Positions 24,990 through 36,785 are shown, numbered from the stretch's first letter. The stretch: 64,000 bases of DNA from Panulirus ornatus (GCF_036320965.1 NC_092232.1:54139982-54203981); one strand, 5' to 3'. The notes: generated by a model from the sequence alone, not told the origin. Made by a program: numbers and translations.

Positions 24990-25225
24990 TGGATTCATTG
25001 TATTATTTTTAAGTTAGCTGAGACAGCACAGGCAACTGAGTGCCCTAATCAAGGCTTAAGTGAAGTACCAGGTTATTTCCGACCAGCCCTTAGGGGTAGG
25101 ATGAACAGCTGGGTTGCCTGTGGATCGACTGCCGCCGCCAGGATTTCTGCCGATGCGGGGTGGTCGGTGCCTGGACTTGCTTCACGATCAGGGAACGATG
25201 ACCGTTGCACCACGGAGTCATTTCA
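24990..25225 (-). mobile_element. tRNA-derived SINE (copy A)
   Basis: Read on the minus strand, the head contains a CCGTGGTGCAACGGTCATCG segment (A-box-like; compare tRNA TGGTGTAGCGGTTA). The body has CAGTCGATCCACAGGCAACC, CAGCTGTTCATCCTACCCCT, a TACCTGGT motif and GGCACTCAGTTGCC, and the 3' end is CTGTCTCAGCTAACTTAAAA. The same structure occurs at 43.5 kb. The B-box region is mutated in this copy. Pol III-promoted SINEs of tRNA origin are non-coding and depend on a partner LINE. Confidence 0.82.
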
Positions 25226-25696
25226 GTGGACAGACTCTTGAATAAGGCAAGCACTGATGACGTGTTGCAGGAAGCAACAGCGCCCGCTGGATCGTGCCTT
25301 CTGAGCGCCTAATGCGACGCCTGGAATAATATAACGCGAACCTGCATTTTTCTCGCTTCCAGTCGAGAATTCGCGCCTCCTCCTCCTTAGAAAGATATGA
25401 GCCAAACCCACTTGAGGCACAAGGTGGAATAAATACAGCGCTCAGAAGTACCATAGCGGCATTGATGACCGCCAGAGGCTTTTTGTAAGATGAAAAGTTC
25501 TCTATTGACTGGGTACTCCCTCAACGCGAGGACTGTGGCGGAGGAGCATGCGTTATCTGCCGCTCATCATGTCATTAGGAGACTTCAAGACTGCGTGGGT
25601 CTGTGCGTCTCCAACCACCTCCACAGGACGGGTTGAAGATGATGGTCTCTGTGACGGGCCGGCGTGGCCCCGTGTGGCGATGATGGTTCGTCTGGT
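25226..25696. other. No gene seen
   Basis: Minus-strand open frames of 65-78 codons without motif. No repeat was recognised. Confidence 0.4.
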
Positions 25697-25716
25697 CGTG
25701 TGTGTGTGTGTGTGTG

Positions 25717-25775
<59 letters not shown>
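25697..25775. repeat. Compound (GT)n-(GA)n microsatellite
   Basis: GT tract of about 20 bp running directly into a GA tract of about 55 bp. Confidence 0.96.
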
Positions 25776-25778
<3 letters not shown>

Positions 25779-26159
25779 GATCGTGAAGGAGGCTTGTTAT
25801 CGAGGTAGCACATCTGTCAGGACACGTAAATGTTCACTTGTAAATCGGTGTAAATGTGAACTGTTGCGTAACTGCTGGATGACCCATGGGTTGAAATATC
25901 TTATCATATCAAACTGTTGTCTTCTGCGGTTCCAGGGTAGCCAGGGTTCGACTCTCGAGCGTTCATTGGTAAAATTGCTTATAAGAAAATGATGAGAGAC
26001 AGACAGACGCAGGCAGACAGACAAACGCAGAGAGAGAGAGTACTTACGATCATGGCGAAAAGATACAAGGAAAAACATATGGAAATATGAAATGAACGAC
26101 GGAGAAACCTCGTTAATTAATTCAAGCGAACACATTGACGCGAGCCTTCAATAATGTAA

Positions 26160-26162
<3 letters not shown>

Positions 26163-26231
<69 letters not shown>
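26163..26231. repeat. (GA)n microsatellite
   Basis: Perfect tract. Confidence 0.97.
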
Positions 26232-26233
<2 letters not shown>

Positions 26234-26375
26234 CCTTGTCTGGCGACCCACGAAGCGGAAGACTGACAAGAAAAGAGCGTAATGAAGGAGCTTTAAACGA
26301 GAAGCTTAATGGAGATGACTAATGAAGGAGTCTCGCGGCGAGATATCTCGGGAGCGATGTCAGATGTGCCTCTCC

Positions 26376-26378
<3 letters not shown>

Positions 26379-26445
<67 letters not shown>
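26379..26445. repeat. (GA)n microsatellite
   Basis: Perfect tract. Confidence 0.97.
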
Positions 26446-26448
<3 letters not shown>

Positions 26449-26829
26449 CACTGTCATCACCAGAGGTCAGGACAGGATGGTAGGATTCTGTGACGAAGAC
26501 ATTTTTCGACCTTTCCCTGTGGTTGCTTAGCCCGAGCGCAGCCACCAGTACCTCATTGTATTCTTAATTAGTCCCTCATTATCACACGTTAATTAAAGCT
26601 CAGCAGGTTTCTTAGCACCCCCCCCCTCTTTTTTTTAAGTCTAAGGTTGTGTGACCCTTGGAGAGGATGACCTAGTCTTTGACCTGACCCAGGTTCTGCC
26701 CCCTGTGTTATGCCCTCTCTGTCAGTTGGACTTAAAGGGTTTCGGAGACCGCCACTGGACTTCTGAATTGAACGCTTTAAGGTCAAGTTAAAGGCCAGAT
26801 CGTCGTACTTTATATCTTATCATGCAGTC

Positions 26830-27305
26830 GTACTTCAGGGTCGTATCGTCGCGCTCAAGGGCTCGCACCCTCGTACTCCAGTAGGGTCGTACCGTCATGA
26901 TCAAGGGTCGTACCGTCATGATCAAGGGTCGTACCGTCATGATCAAGGGTCGTACCGTCATGATCAAGGGTCGTACCCTCATGATCAGGGGTCGTACCCT
27001 CATGATCAAGGGTCGTACCCTCATGATCAAGGGTCGTACCGTCATGATCAAGGGTCGTACCGTCATGATCAGGGGTCGTACCCTCATGATCAAGGGTCGT
27101 ACCGTCATGATCAAGGGTCGTACCGTCATGATCAAGGGTCGTACCGTCATGATCAAGGGTCGTACCGTCATGATCAAGGGTCGTACCGTCATGATCAGGG
27201 GTCGTACCCTCATGATCAAGGGTCGTACCCTCATGATCAAGGGTCGTACCGTCATGATCAAGGGTCGTACCGTCATGATCAAGGGTCGTACCGTTTTACT
27301 CAAAG
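26830..27305. repeat. 21-bp minisatellite, about 19 copies
   Basis: Units of GGGTCGTACCGTCATGATCA plus A; variants CCCTCATG and AGGGG. The array is nearly perfect from 26884 to 27292 and degenerate before that. Each unit contains TGATCA and, being 21 bp without stops, keeps frames open on both strands with an ATG in each unit. A short related locus lies at 21238-21322. Confidence 0.94.
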
Positions 27306-27535
27306 CGTTCCGTCTCACCAAGTCACCCCTCCTTCCGTCTCCTTCGTATCCGCCACAACCCAAGCCATCCATTTTCATATTCCAGTGGGTCACTCTGAGT
27401 GAAGTACTCGTCTTCGTGCGACACGATGAGTAATATATGAGGTATGAGGCGAGGTACCCATCCTGTGTGAGTAAAACTTTTTTCTGTTTTTCCCTTAAGG
27501 CATAATCATTTTTCCTTAAGCCATAATTTCATTAA

Positions 27536-27537
<2 letters not shown>

Positions 27538-27611
<74 letters not shown>
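27538..27611. repeat. (TA)n microsatellite
   Basis: Perfect tract of about 74 bp. Confidence 0.97.
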
Positions 27612-27613
<2 letters not shown>

Positions 27614-27939
27614 GATTTGGTTTTCAGTACAGTAAGACAATTGACCTGAGAGTTCTGATGATTACTGTCATCAAATTACATTTTGGATTTTACCTACACA
27701 CCCCCGACAAAATAATCCCACTGTGTACTCATTACGAAAAGCATAACAATAAATGGAGAAAAAAACTTTATATTACGTTGTAGTTATAAGCGAGGCTGAG
27801 TGTTTTATGGTCAGAAATGGCAATAAAAGCGCTAATGAAACTTTGCAACAGGTTTATAGTAATTATAGTGAGGCCGCGCGATGGGGTGCAGTGGTTCAGT
27901 TGTTGCACCAACCCTTAGTTCAGTCTGTCTGTTTGTGTG

Positions 27940-27940
<1 letters not shown>

Positions 27941-28006
<66 letters not shown>
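27941..28006. repeat. (CT)n microsatellite
   Basis: Perfect tract, directly upstream of a LINE relic. Confidence 0.97.
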
Positions 28007-28009
<3 letters not shown>

Positions 28010-28024
28010 CCGAGGAGCAAGGTG

Positions 28025-29010
28025 CAGGAGATGAAAAGTATGAGAGAGCAAATCGAGAGACAGGGGGGAATAGTAAGAGAGTATTTAGGATGGAGGTGGA
28101 TGATGTGAGGAGAACAAAAGAACACGAGCGAGAACGATGGAGAAGTGGTGACAGGTGAAGAAAATGTGAAGAGGAGATGGAATGAGTATATTGAAGGACT
28201 GTTGAGTGTCAGATGATAGGGTGGGAGATGTAGGGTGTTTCGGACGTGGAGGTATGCTGAGCGAGAGTCTATGGCAAATGGTTTGGTGAAAAGGAAAGAG
28301 GTGGTGAGAGCCTTGCATGAAATGAAGTGTGGCAAAGCTGTTGGAGTGGATGGGATTGCAGTTCAATTTCTGAAGAGAAGAGGTGACTGTGCTGATGATT
28401 GGTGAATTTAGGATTGTTTTTTTCTCTGTATGGATCACGATAATGTGCCAGAGGAATGGCAGAATGTATCTGTAGTGCCATAATATGAAGAAGTGAATCC
28501 TCGAATTACAGAGGTGTGAGTATTTTGAGTACACCAGGTAAGCTGTGTGGGAGAGTGGTGAGTGAGGTGATGACAACATGCACAGAGTATCAGATAGGGT
28601 GGGAGCAGCGAGGCTACAGGGGTAGTAGAGAAAGTGTGGATCTGATGTTTGTTTTGAATAGTTTTGTGTGAGTAATGTTTGGAGAAAGAGTGGGATTTTC
28701 TTTGTGGCATGTGTGGACCTGGAGAATGGGTTTATAGAGATATCTTGTCTAAGGTACTACAGGTAGAAGGTGTGGGAGGAGAGCTGCCAAATTCAGTGAG
28801 TTTTAATTAGGAGTGTACGGTGTGTGTGTACGAGTGGGATTGGAGGAGGGTAAATGGTTCTAAGTGAGGGTGGGTCTGCTTGAGCGGTGTGGTGTCGCCG
28901 TAGGTGTTTATTCTACCTGTGGATGGGGCGGTAGATGAGGTAAATGATACGGTCTGGAGGAGACAGGGTGCTAAGGGAGGGAGGTGCTGGGAGGTGAGTC
29001 AGTTGCTGTT
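28025..29010 (+). pseudogene. Decayed RTE-like LINE relic
   Basis: Plus-strand relic of the LINE at 58-60 kb, corresponding to about residues 60-385 of its frame. Recognisable pieces: a GGAGATGGAATGAGTATATTGA segment matching RRRWSEYFEG near 28165; a GCAAAGCTGTTGGAGTGGATGG segment matching GKAAGLDGI near 28330; CAGAGGAATGGCAGAATG matching PEDWRNA near 28448; TACAGAGGTGTGAGTATTTTG matching YRGISLL near 28507; and GTGTGGACCTGGAGAATG matching the catalytic MDLEKAYD region near 28708. Stops and indels occur throughout. No 3' end with the family tail is visible before the (TA)n at 29273. Confidence 0.8.
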
Positions 29011-29272
29011 TTTAATTGCTCTTTTGTCATTCATGTAAAGTAGACATAGGCGCACAACATCATGTGTGGCATTACGTGATATCTATGACCCGGACATGAA
29101 AATATGCAAAGCGTTCAATGGATAATTTCATTCACTTATAATTGCAACAGATTATCCAATCAACGCATTAGGGAAGCTCCTTTGATGAAGATAAATTGTG
29201 CATAGATTGTTTGCCATTTTTGTACTTAACTGTCAGCACACTGAATCATAATTACATCCCTTAGAAAAAAAA

Positions 29273-29352
<80 letters not shown>
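29273..29352. repeat. (TA)n microsatellite
   Basis: Perfect tract between the LINE relic and the decayed coding frame. Confidence 0.97.
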
Positions 29353-29355
<3 letters not shown>

Positions 29356-29391
29356 CACGAGTCGGTGATTTGTCTCAGTATATCATCATTT

Positions 29392-30228
29392 TCATCTGCT
29401 TAGATAACAAACAAGGTTGAAGACTTTACCCTGAAAGTCTCCTCTGTCGTTTGTGTATTCCATAAGGATTTTGCCCAACACTGTCGTATCGAATGATGGA
29501 GGGAAGCATGATAGAAATTCCTGTGCATCACATAAGAGTGGAAGGTCATTGAGATTTAAGGGCGACTTATAACCTAACGTTGTGTTAGTAATGTCATTAT
29601 GATCCCCGTCTATGAAGCTTTCAGTAATGAGTAAAGATTTTTCAAGAAAGTTCGCCCTTGTTGGCTTTTTTTTCCTTATAGGATATAATCCGGAATGACG
29701 CGGAATCCTCTTTGTGAAGTGTCTGTTTCCTTTCAGTAAGCAGTAAGCTTCGTGTAGTGTAGCGAAAGAGTTTCTCCTTGCGCGTCCTGGAAAAGGACTG
29801 GAACTCCTATCCAGTTCGCGTGGAGGAGTGGTGTTTACTTGAGCAGGTTGGCCAAACGGTGGCAGACTCTTCATACATAGTTTCCCATAGATGATATAGT
29901 CCTTAACTTCATCAAGTTATACGTAGAAATCATCGTGGAAATATTCACAGCATTTCTGCTTACCAGTAGAGAGTGCCTTTGAGCGCTTCCCATTCCAGTC
30001 AACTCTGAGTGAGTCTTGCCGAACGTTTTGGTCAGAACACAGCCCCGTGTGGGGCAGGCCCGTCCTGCTCTCGATGTACTAAATACCTACAGTGTCCGAA
30101 GAACTAATCCGAGTTGGTGACAACTGCATAAGGTGAAACTTATGATACGATTTGATATCACTGAACCATCTTGGATAGAGATTGTATTGCCGGAAATCTA
30201 GTAAGAATACACCTTTATTCAACCCTGT
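29392..30228 (-). pseudogene. Decayed protein-coding frame, unknown origin
   Basis: One minus-strand reading frame runs about 280 codons from about 30228 to the stop at 29392 with only two internal stops (near 30082 and 29906); a frame of this length in random DNA would hold about a dozen. The longest uninterrupted part is the last 160 codons, from an ATG at 29874. The composition is that of an ordinary soluble protein, with no low-complexity bias and several Cys, Tyr and Trp residues. I do not recognise the family; it is not LINE-like. Possible sources are an old host exon, a DNA transposon, or an integrated viral gene. The right edge is followed by C/A-rich DNA and the left edge lies near (TA)n. 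No splice sites could be assigned. Confidence 0.6.
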
Positions 30229-30239
30229 GATGGAAAATG

Positions 30240-30790
30240 TTGTGGCTATTGATTACGCCAGCTCGGGATTTGAGGAAAGCCGCCCCACCTCCTCCCTCCA
30301 CCTATGCACAGTTAGGCAATAACACAGAAGACGTCATCGAAGCCCATCACCTCCCTGTAGGACACAGCTGTACTGATCACCCTCCTCCTACACCCAGGGT
30401 GGTCACTACCTGTTACGGTCTTGAACGAGCAGCACCAATTAGACCAGCGATACCCCCTTTAACTAGCGGTACCATGACCAACCCGCCAGCGCCAACTCCA
30501 CAATACCCACTACCAATACCTAGAATCTCTCCTCACCCCACGTACCAACACCCACCTAAGCAACATCTGTGAGAAATGATACTCATCGTGAGCCACCAAC
30601 ACCCACAGCTACACCCAGATGCCCACACCAGGCCATCATTACCTGTTTTACCGTCACCATCCAGCAACACGAGCGCCCGTCAACACTTAGCGGAACACCC
30701 TCTCACTAACACCATCGAACACACCCAGCAACACTCCTCAGCACCCACCGAACACCCAGCAACACTCGACACCACCCAGCAGCAGTAGCA
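30240..30790. other. C/A-rich low-complexity region
   Basis: The plus strand is rich in CACC, ACACC and CAGCAACAC words, giving proline/threonine-rich open frames (30237-30572 and 30576-30788) that lack any motif. Judged non-coding. Confidence 0.55.
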
Positions 30791-31130
30791 GCAGACAGGC
30801 GTCCATTCGTCCTGCGATTCAAAACTAGGCCGGGCAGGAGTGAGCCAATGGCGAGCGAGGGATCCAGTGAGGCAAGCGTGGAGGAGGGTAATACTTCACC
30901 GTAAGTGTCTGGTGATCTGAGCTCAGATGGCCCTCAGTGCCCGACGATTTCGGTAATTACTGAGGAAGACCTTTTTTTTTTTAACCCCTTCGGCCTGGAG
31001 AGGAACGCTCCAGCTGTGGTCTGAGGGTCAGCCGAGTCCAGTACACATGGATTACGAAATAGATTATAAGTTGTGTGTTCTTATGTCTGTAGTATACACA
31101 AAAGGAAATGCTTAGATGAGACTAGTTATA
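30791..31130. other. No gene seen
   Basis: No recognised feature. Confidence 0.4.
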
Positions 31131-31131
31131 C

Positions 31132-31208
<77 letters not shown>
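31131..31208. repeat. (TA)n microsatellite
   Basis: Perfect tract. Confidence 0.97.
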
Positions 31209-31211
<3 letters not shown>

Positions 31212-31436
31212 TTTTATCGTGGGAAACAGGTCGTTTAATGTCATGAGATACGTCCAAGAGTTCCTTGTTGTACTCTTCCCATTTTCTTTACTGCCAGCAC
31301 CAAAGAAAATATAAGAAGACCCACCCGGACTTCCTTACTAATTCTTGATGGAATGAATAGTGACATGATCATCAGTTCATCATTATGACAGATCAACAAC
31401 GCTTGCATCTTTAAGGATACACCGGTTGGCATGGAA

Positions 31437-31530
31437 CCTGCCTGACTTCGAAGCTCCGATCATTTTGGGCTTCGAGGCTTCAGTCATTTGGGTCTCGAAA
31501 GCTTCGGTCATTTCGGACTTCGAGCCTTCC
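31437..31530. repeat. Short degenerate tandem repeat (~27 bp)
   Basis: Three to four imperfect units related to GACTTCGAAGCTCCGATCAT plus TTTGGG. Confidence 0.7.
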
Positions 31531-31924
31531 CCCTGTAGTAATACTCTCCCCTGTTTATTTGTGGTGTGTCGGGCCAGCTCCAGCCGTGGTGGCATGTCCA
31601 TTGTGACACAGTCCATTAGATATATATACTAAAAAAGAGGATTGTTTTCTGGGAAATACCGCAGCTGAATAGAACCCGGATTGTGATCTTTAGGCAAACC
31701 CAACCTTTATACCAAGTTTGAGGGAATTTCGTGGAACCGTTTCAGAGATGGTGATTTAATATGCTGTATATATATATGACCTCACAATCATTGCTCTGTC
31801 ATAGTAGGATTACTGTGCCATCATTGGCTCAGTCAAAAGTACCAGTTACACAAGAGATAAATCGTTTTGGAAATTCTTTATCGGTGCCACAGTTTTGAAA
31901 ATCGAGTACCGCGGTGTATGTATC

Positions 31925-31929
<5 letters not shown>

Positions 31930-32008
<79 letters not shown>
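31930..32008. repeat. (CT)n microsatellite
   Basis: Perfect tract of about 79 bp. Confidence 0.97.
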
Positions 32009-33092
32009 GGGAGAAAATGAAAAGCTAGTCTAAGGGTAACTGTCGTGTTTCTCTTGTTAGTAGCATTGGTCTTCCTTGTTAGACTCTGGGGCAGATGCTT
32101 TATACATGGGTATGGCGTCCATGTATAGTAAATCCATGTATATCATTAAGCACTTAGCATCATGATGTTACCACTGATATACGTCAAGTATAGTCAACAT
32201 GGGTAATTCACACATGAGTCCTTTTCTAACCTTTATACAGGATGAATTCGGCAGTAACTCCTTCCTTTTTCCTAGATTATTAAGCAATCATGTCTCCCAC
32301 ACTCAGTAGCAACTAACTTTATTACTCTGAAGATAGAGAAAGAGAAGACAGACAGATATCTGTTTGACACTTGTTAGAAATAGCAGAATAGAGGAAAGCC
32401 ACCAGTCAGATGACCTCCGCCCAGGTCATGTGCCAGGGATGAATGACCTGTGGAAATGTAAGAATCACGTTATTTTCGTGTTCACCGCCAGGACGTTAGA
32501 GACGACATGGCACAGCTCGTTAGCGGCAAATGACGTGATGAAAGACGGTGTGTCTGTGTGTCTGTATCACCGCTGAGACAGATATATCAAAGCCATTTAC
32601 AAAACTCCCTGGCAGTTTTTTTCCCCCTAAGGTACAGCAGCAGAGGACACAGAGAAAGCCTTATGAAAAGGTTAAGAGTTTAATTTCCTTGAGAAGTTGG
32701 AGGAAGTATTCCGTACTGCATCTGTGAAAAGATAAATGCAATATGCCATCTGTAAACCACACTGTAGCCCACAAGCCCTTCAAGGATTTACACTGTAACT
32801 TACAGCATCCGTAAGGAGCTGCTTATTTTGATTTACAATAGCCGTAACGAGACTGTAAATTATGAACCCTCCAGAACCCGCAGTGTAACTTGAAATAGGC
32901 ATAGGGAGTTACAGTAAGAGTTACAGTAAGTAGCTGAGCCCCAAAACATCAGATTTAGCTTCTGGTTGAAAAAAGAAAGAGTGGTTACAGTACCTTTTCC
33001 TGAGGAGCTTCGCATACTGTAACCAAGCTACAGGTGATCACACAGGAGCAGTTGTACAGCAGACTGCGATACGTGACAGAGCTACAGCAGGT

Positions 33093-33095
<3 letters not shown>
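32009..33095. other. No gene seen; weak repeats
   Basis: No coding signal. Between 32740 and 32930 a loosely repeated TGTAACTTACAG / CCGTAA motif recurs and may be a decayed tandem array. Confidence 0.4.

Positions 33096-33137
<42 letters not shown>
33096..33137. repeat. (GA)n microsatellite
   Basis: Perfect tract of about 42 bp. Confidence 0.97.
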
Positions 33138-33138
<1 letters not shown>

Positions 33139-34075
33139 GGAGTATCACCACCAGCAAAGTGATCATGATATAAAAGAGGGGAAAAAAAACGGCAAATCAT
33201 CCTGGGAGAAATTACGAAACCCACAGCGGTCGACATTAGCAATGGAAATTGTGCTCGCATCTTTATTTTGATGATTTGATTATCTTTCAACACACCAGCA
33301 GGGGCTGGGTTATCCAGCTCCGCTGGTGAACTCACCATCTCGCCAGTTAACCAGCTCCTCCCCTAGTTGTACGGGGACGAGAGAGAGCAGTCAGCCTAGC
33401 AAGATACAAAAGTATATTTGTTTTCAGCTTTGCTTTAGGATGTTACACACACGCATCAAACGACGCCCAGTCTGTCCATAATCCAGAGACCTAGGTATTT
33501 TTTTCCTATTCTTTAGATAACTGAAACTAATAAAGTGCCAGTTATTCATTTATATTTATTAAAGCTCTCGGGAACACTGAATAAACATAATGATTAACCG
33601 TAGTGAAATAGGATTATATGATAGAGTTTATTCCAGTCTTTGATGCAACATGTGGACACACATTAATATTTCACTCAAAAGAAAATTTACGACACATTTT
33701 TGTCTGTAATAACCTTGATCATGGCTGATAGGCGAATAAAGCTACGATTCATATTAGCATCTTTTTCACTTAAAGGCTCATTCATCCCCATTCAGTATAT
33801 GATTTCAACCCATACGATCCCGTGGATGTGCCCATTCAGTGGCGCCTGCACCCCTAACTCTTGGTCACCCTTCGGACCGTTAACTTTCACTAAATAATGA
33901 AGACCAGATGGAGGCACAGGGAGTGACCTTAGCCTGTCCCAGGAATACTTCGTTTGGGACACGGGTCAAAAGGTCAAGGGTCGCGGGTCATGGCCTCAAA
34001 TTAACTATGAGGCCTGACCGCTGATATGGCAGGACAGGTGAACGCGATGTCTCCATGGATTCTCATATACCCGCC
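33138..34075. other. No gene seen
   Basis: AT-rich sequence without recognised features. Confidence 0.4.
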
Positions 34076-34262
34076 CACAGCTGTGGTGTGTTGTCCTCCC
34101 ACAGCTGTGGTGTGTTGTCCTCCCACAGCTGTGGTTTGTTGAGAAATTTAAGGGTCAGCGTTGGAGGTCATGTAATCAGTTGATTGCGTACACTGGTCAA
34201 GTGTATGGTCAAGTGTATGGTACACTGGTCAAGTGTATGGTACACTGGTCAAGTGTATGGGA
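34076..34262. repeat. Two short tandem repeats
   Basis: Three copies of CCCACAGCTGTGGTGTGTTG plus TCCTC at 34076-34140 (each unit contains the palindrome CCACAGCTGTGG), and four copies of CTGGTCAAGTGTATGG with or without GTACA at 34191-34262. Confidence 0.88.
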
Positions 34263-34385
34263 CCCACCCCTCCTACCTCTACACTACATTGCCTCACAAT
34301 TATGCCTGTCTGTTTGTATTGTTATTGTGTTTCGTGTGTGTTTTTACGAACAGCCGTGTCGTGTTGAACGCGGCCGTTACGAGGC

Positions 34386-34390
<5 letters not shown>

Positions 34391-34464
<74 letters not shown>
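34391..34464. repeat. (CT)n microsatellite
   Basis: Perfect tract of about 74 bp. Confidence 0.97.
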
Positions 34465-34470
<6 letters not shown>

Positions 34471-34617
34471 CCTCTCGTGTCTCCGAAGAGAGAGAGGAAG
34501 TCCAGAAGGTATCAGGATACACACAGTGGCTGGCACTTCCTCCTCCAGCGTCTGGCTGGCCTCACAGGAAACTGTGGTCATAACCTCTCCTCTCTTCGTT
34601 AGTCGCAGGTGCCTGAC

Positions 34618-34690
34618 TTCTCTCTCTTCCTCCTCCTCCTCCTCCTCTCCTCCTCCTCCTCCCCCTCCTCCTCCTTCTCCTCCTCCTGCA
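34618..34690. repeat. (CCT)n-rich pyrimidine stretch
   Basis: TCC/CCT trinucleotide-rich stretch. Confidence 0.9.
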
Positions 34691-34852
34691 GAAATATATG
34701 GACAACGCTCCGCCGTGAAAGGTGGAAAACGTGTTATATATCGACGAGGAAAAGGGATTTTGTGTTCGGCCGAAGACCACCGACTCTTGACTGACAGTAA
34801 CGAACCTTGGGTCCCACCCCCCAACCCCCACCCCTACAACCTCACACTAAAG

Positions 34853-34857
<5 letters not shown>

Positions 34858-34937
<80 letters not shown>
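34858..34937. repeat. (CT)n microsatellite
   Basis: Perfect tract of about 80 bp. Confidence 0.97.
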
Positions 34938-34940
<3 letters not shown>

Positions 34941-34974
34941 CGTCACCTCCCACGCCGTGCCGTCCCCAGCCACT

Positions 34975-35135
34975 ACCACCACCAACCACCACTTTAACTA
35001 CCAGTACTACTGCTACTACTACGACCACTCCTATTTATTACTGCTACTACCACCATCACCACTACTACCACCATCATGACTACCACTACTACCACCATCA
35101 TAACTACCACCACTACCACCATCACCACCCCACCA
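34975..35135. repeat. Degenerate (ACC/ACT)n trinucleotide region
   Basis: CACTACCACCACCA-type words over about 160 bp, giving histidine- and tyrosine-rich frames. Confidence 0.85.
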
Positions 35136-35582
35136 GCGTCACCAGCACCCCTACCTGCCACATGACCTTCCTCTACCATCAAGACAACAGGGACGCCAGC
35201 GCTGAAGAGGAGAAAATTATATATCACAGACAGAGACACTCGACCTTCTGATCGCAAGTGATCACATCGCTGGCAGGATAGTCCCTTCCTTAATCCTCTT
35301 TTTCCAAATATCTTAACGAGTGAGGAGGGTTTTAGGTGGGTCGGCATCGAAGTCCAATTATGTGGATTAATGGGACGTAATCTCCTCCAGGATGTGCGTT
35401 GAGAAAGATTGATCGTCGCTTTTGTTATACAACCAAGACTGAACGCTGGGGACCACGTTCACTTGGAAGGACTTAAGCCCCTTAGACGACCAGTCAATGA
35501 TTTTTACACAATATTGGGATCGAGGTATCTAAAAATATTATCTTACGATCTACTGTAGTGGTATCTTCGTTGTCGTCATTCT

Positions 35583-35587
<5 letters not shown>
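35136..35587. other. No gene seen
   Basis: No recognised feature. Confidence 0.4.

Positions 35588-35638
<51 letters not shown>
35588..35638. repeat. (TA)n microsatellite
   Basis: Perfect tract abutting the A-rich tail of a minus-strand SINE. Confidence 0.97.
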
Positions 35639-35646
<8 letters not shown>

Positions 35647-35862
35647 TCTTTTTATACTATTTGCCATTTCCCGCATTAGCGAGGTAGCGTTAAGAACAGA
35701 GGACTGGGCCTTAGAGGGAATATCCTCACCTGGCTCCCTTCTCTGTTCCTTCTTTTGGAAAATTAAAAAAAAAAAAACGAGAGGGGAGGATTTCCAGCCA
35801 CCCGCTCCCTCCCCTTTTAGTCGCCTTCTACGACACGCAGGGAATACGTGGGAAGTATTCTT
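35639..35862 (-). mobile_element. SINE-like repeat, copy 3
   Basis: Near-identical to the copy at 6.0-6.27 kb over its whole length, with roughly a dozen differences by eye. The plus strand carries CCCGCATTAGCGAGGTAGCG near 35670 and GTCGCCTTCTACGACACGCA near 35820. The head stops at AGTATTCTT; the remaining TATCCCTGGGGATAGG part is replaced by the hammerhead-like repeat. High similarity between copies suggests recent activity of the family. Confidence 0.85.
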
Positions 35863-35925
35863 TATTACGCGTAAGTGCACTTGGGAACTTATCGTGTTTC
35901 ATTTCCCCGTGGACTCGTAGGAAAA

Positions 35926-35928
<3 letters not shown>
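35863..35928 (+). mobile_element. 5'-truncated fragment of hammerhead-like repeat (copy A)
   Basis: Begins within the region equivalent to loop II of the other copies (ATTACGCGTAAGTGCACTTG) and continues to the conserved end TTTCATTTCCCCGTGGACTC plus GTAGGA, then (TA)n. It is joined directly to the SINE head. The core GAAA is GTAA here, so no ribozyme function is expected. Confidence 0.75.

Positions 35929-35930
<2 letters not shown>

Positions 35931-36000
<70 letters not shown>
35931..36000. repeat. (TA)n microsatellite
   Basis: Perfect tract following the hammerhead-like repeat. Confidence 0.97.
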
Positions 36001-36004
<4 letters not shown>

Positions 36005-36785
36005 CTGCGGCAGGCACAGTTGCATGTGAAACTGTTCCTGTATGTAAATTCCCAGCCGTCCTCACTCAGGCCACAAAACATTACCAGACCCTCACGGGTA
36101 CTTGCATTCGTAATCCGCTGTTATTGTTGAGGTAAACTGTAACCTTCCTGCCACCACTGACCACCCGCCACTACTCTTGATACCACCAGAGAAACCAGAA
36201 GACACAACCACACACAGACAGGAACACCGACCATACACTAAGACACCAGCAACAATACACTTTGAAGGATGCGTTGAAATACGAAGAGTTTGTTACATTT
36301 TTTCTTATAACTGTCAAAGAATGCTTCATAAAGAATTCGACTTAATGGCTGTATATATCGCACACTGGCCTATCAGTCTTGGTTCAAAAAATCTTTTTCA
36401 TTTTTGGATAATGTTTATCGTTGCCTTGGCGATGTATATATTGTGGGAAGCAGCAAGCGAAGCCGCCTCCCTTATCCACTTCCAACACAAAGGAACACAG
36501 CAGCACAGGCGCCCCTGGTCCCTCCTCCACCACAGACATCGCCTCCTGTGGGCCAGTGTTGGTGTTATACTGATGGGCCTCTGTGATATCAGTTGGTGGC
36601 GAGAAGAGATGATAAGAGAGAATATTTTAGTGTTCTTCAACCTGACGACGCAGAAATATGAGATGTAAGTATTTCGTTTGATTAGATATCTTATCTTGGT
36701 ATGTGACTTGACCACAAAAGTTGATATTTCTCCTTCCGAAATGAATTTGAGAATATAGTATGCGTAGATTGTTTTGGGACGATCG

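Noticed and set aside
25840..25985. tRNA-like B box (CCAGGGTTCGACTCTCG) near 25940
   Set aside because: No matching A box or fold and no similarity to the SINE body seen elsewhere in the window.
26788..27433. Long open frames on both strands with one Met per 21-bp unit
   Set aside because: A repeat by-product; no unique flanking coding sequence.
27870..27930. A-box-like GGTGCAGTGGTTCAG
   Set aside because: No B box at a suitable distance before the (CT)n tract; could be a SINE stub but unsupported.
30237..30788. Two Pro/Thr-rich open frames
   Set aside because: They follow from C/A-rich low-complexity sequence; no motif.
34184..35251. 355-codon open frame rich in Ser, Leu, Pro, His and Tyr
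   Set aside because: Built almost entirely from (CT)n, (CCT)n and ACC/ACT trinucleotide repeats.
36177..36668. 163-codon open frame with a hydrophobic middle
   Set aside because: Begins with TTG, shows no domain, and has a length expected by chance in a window of this size.
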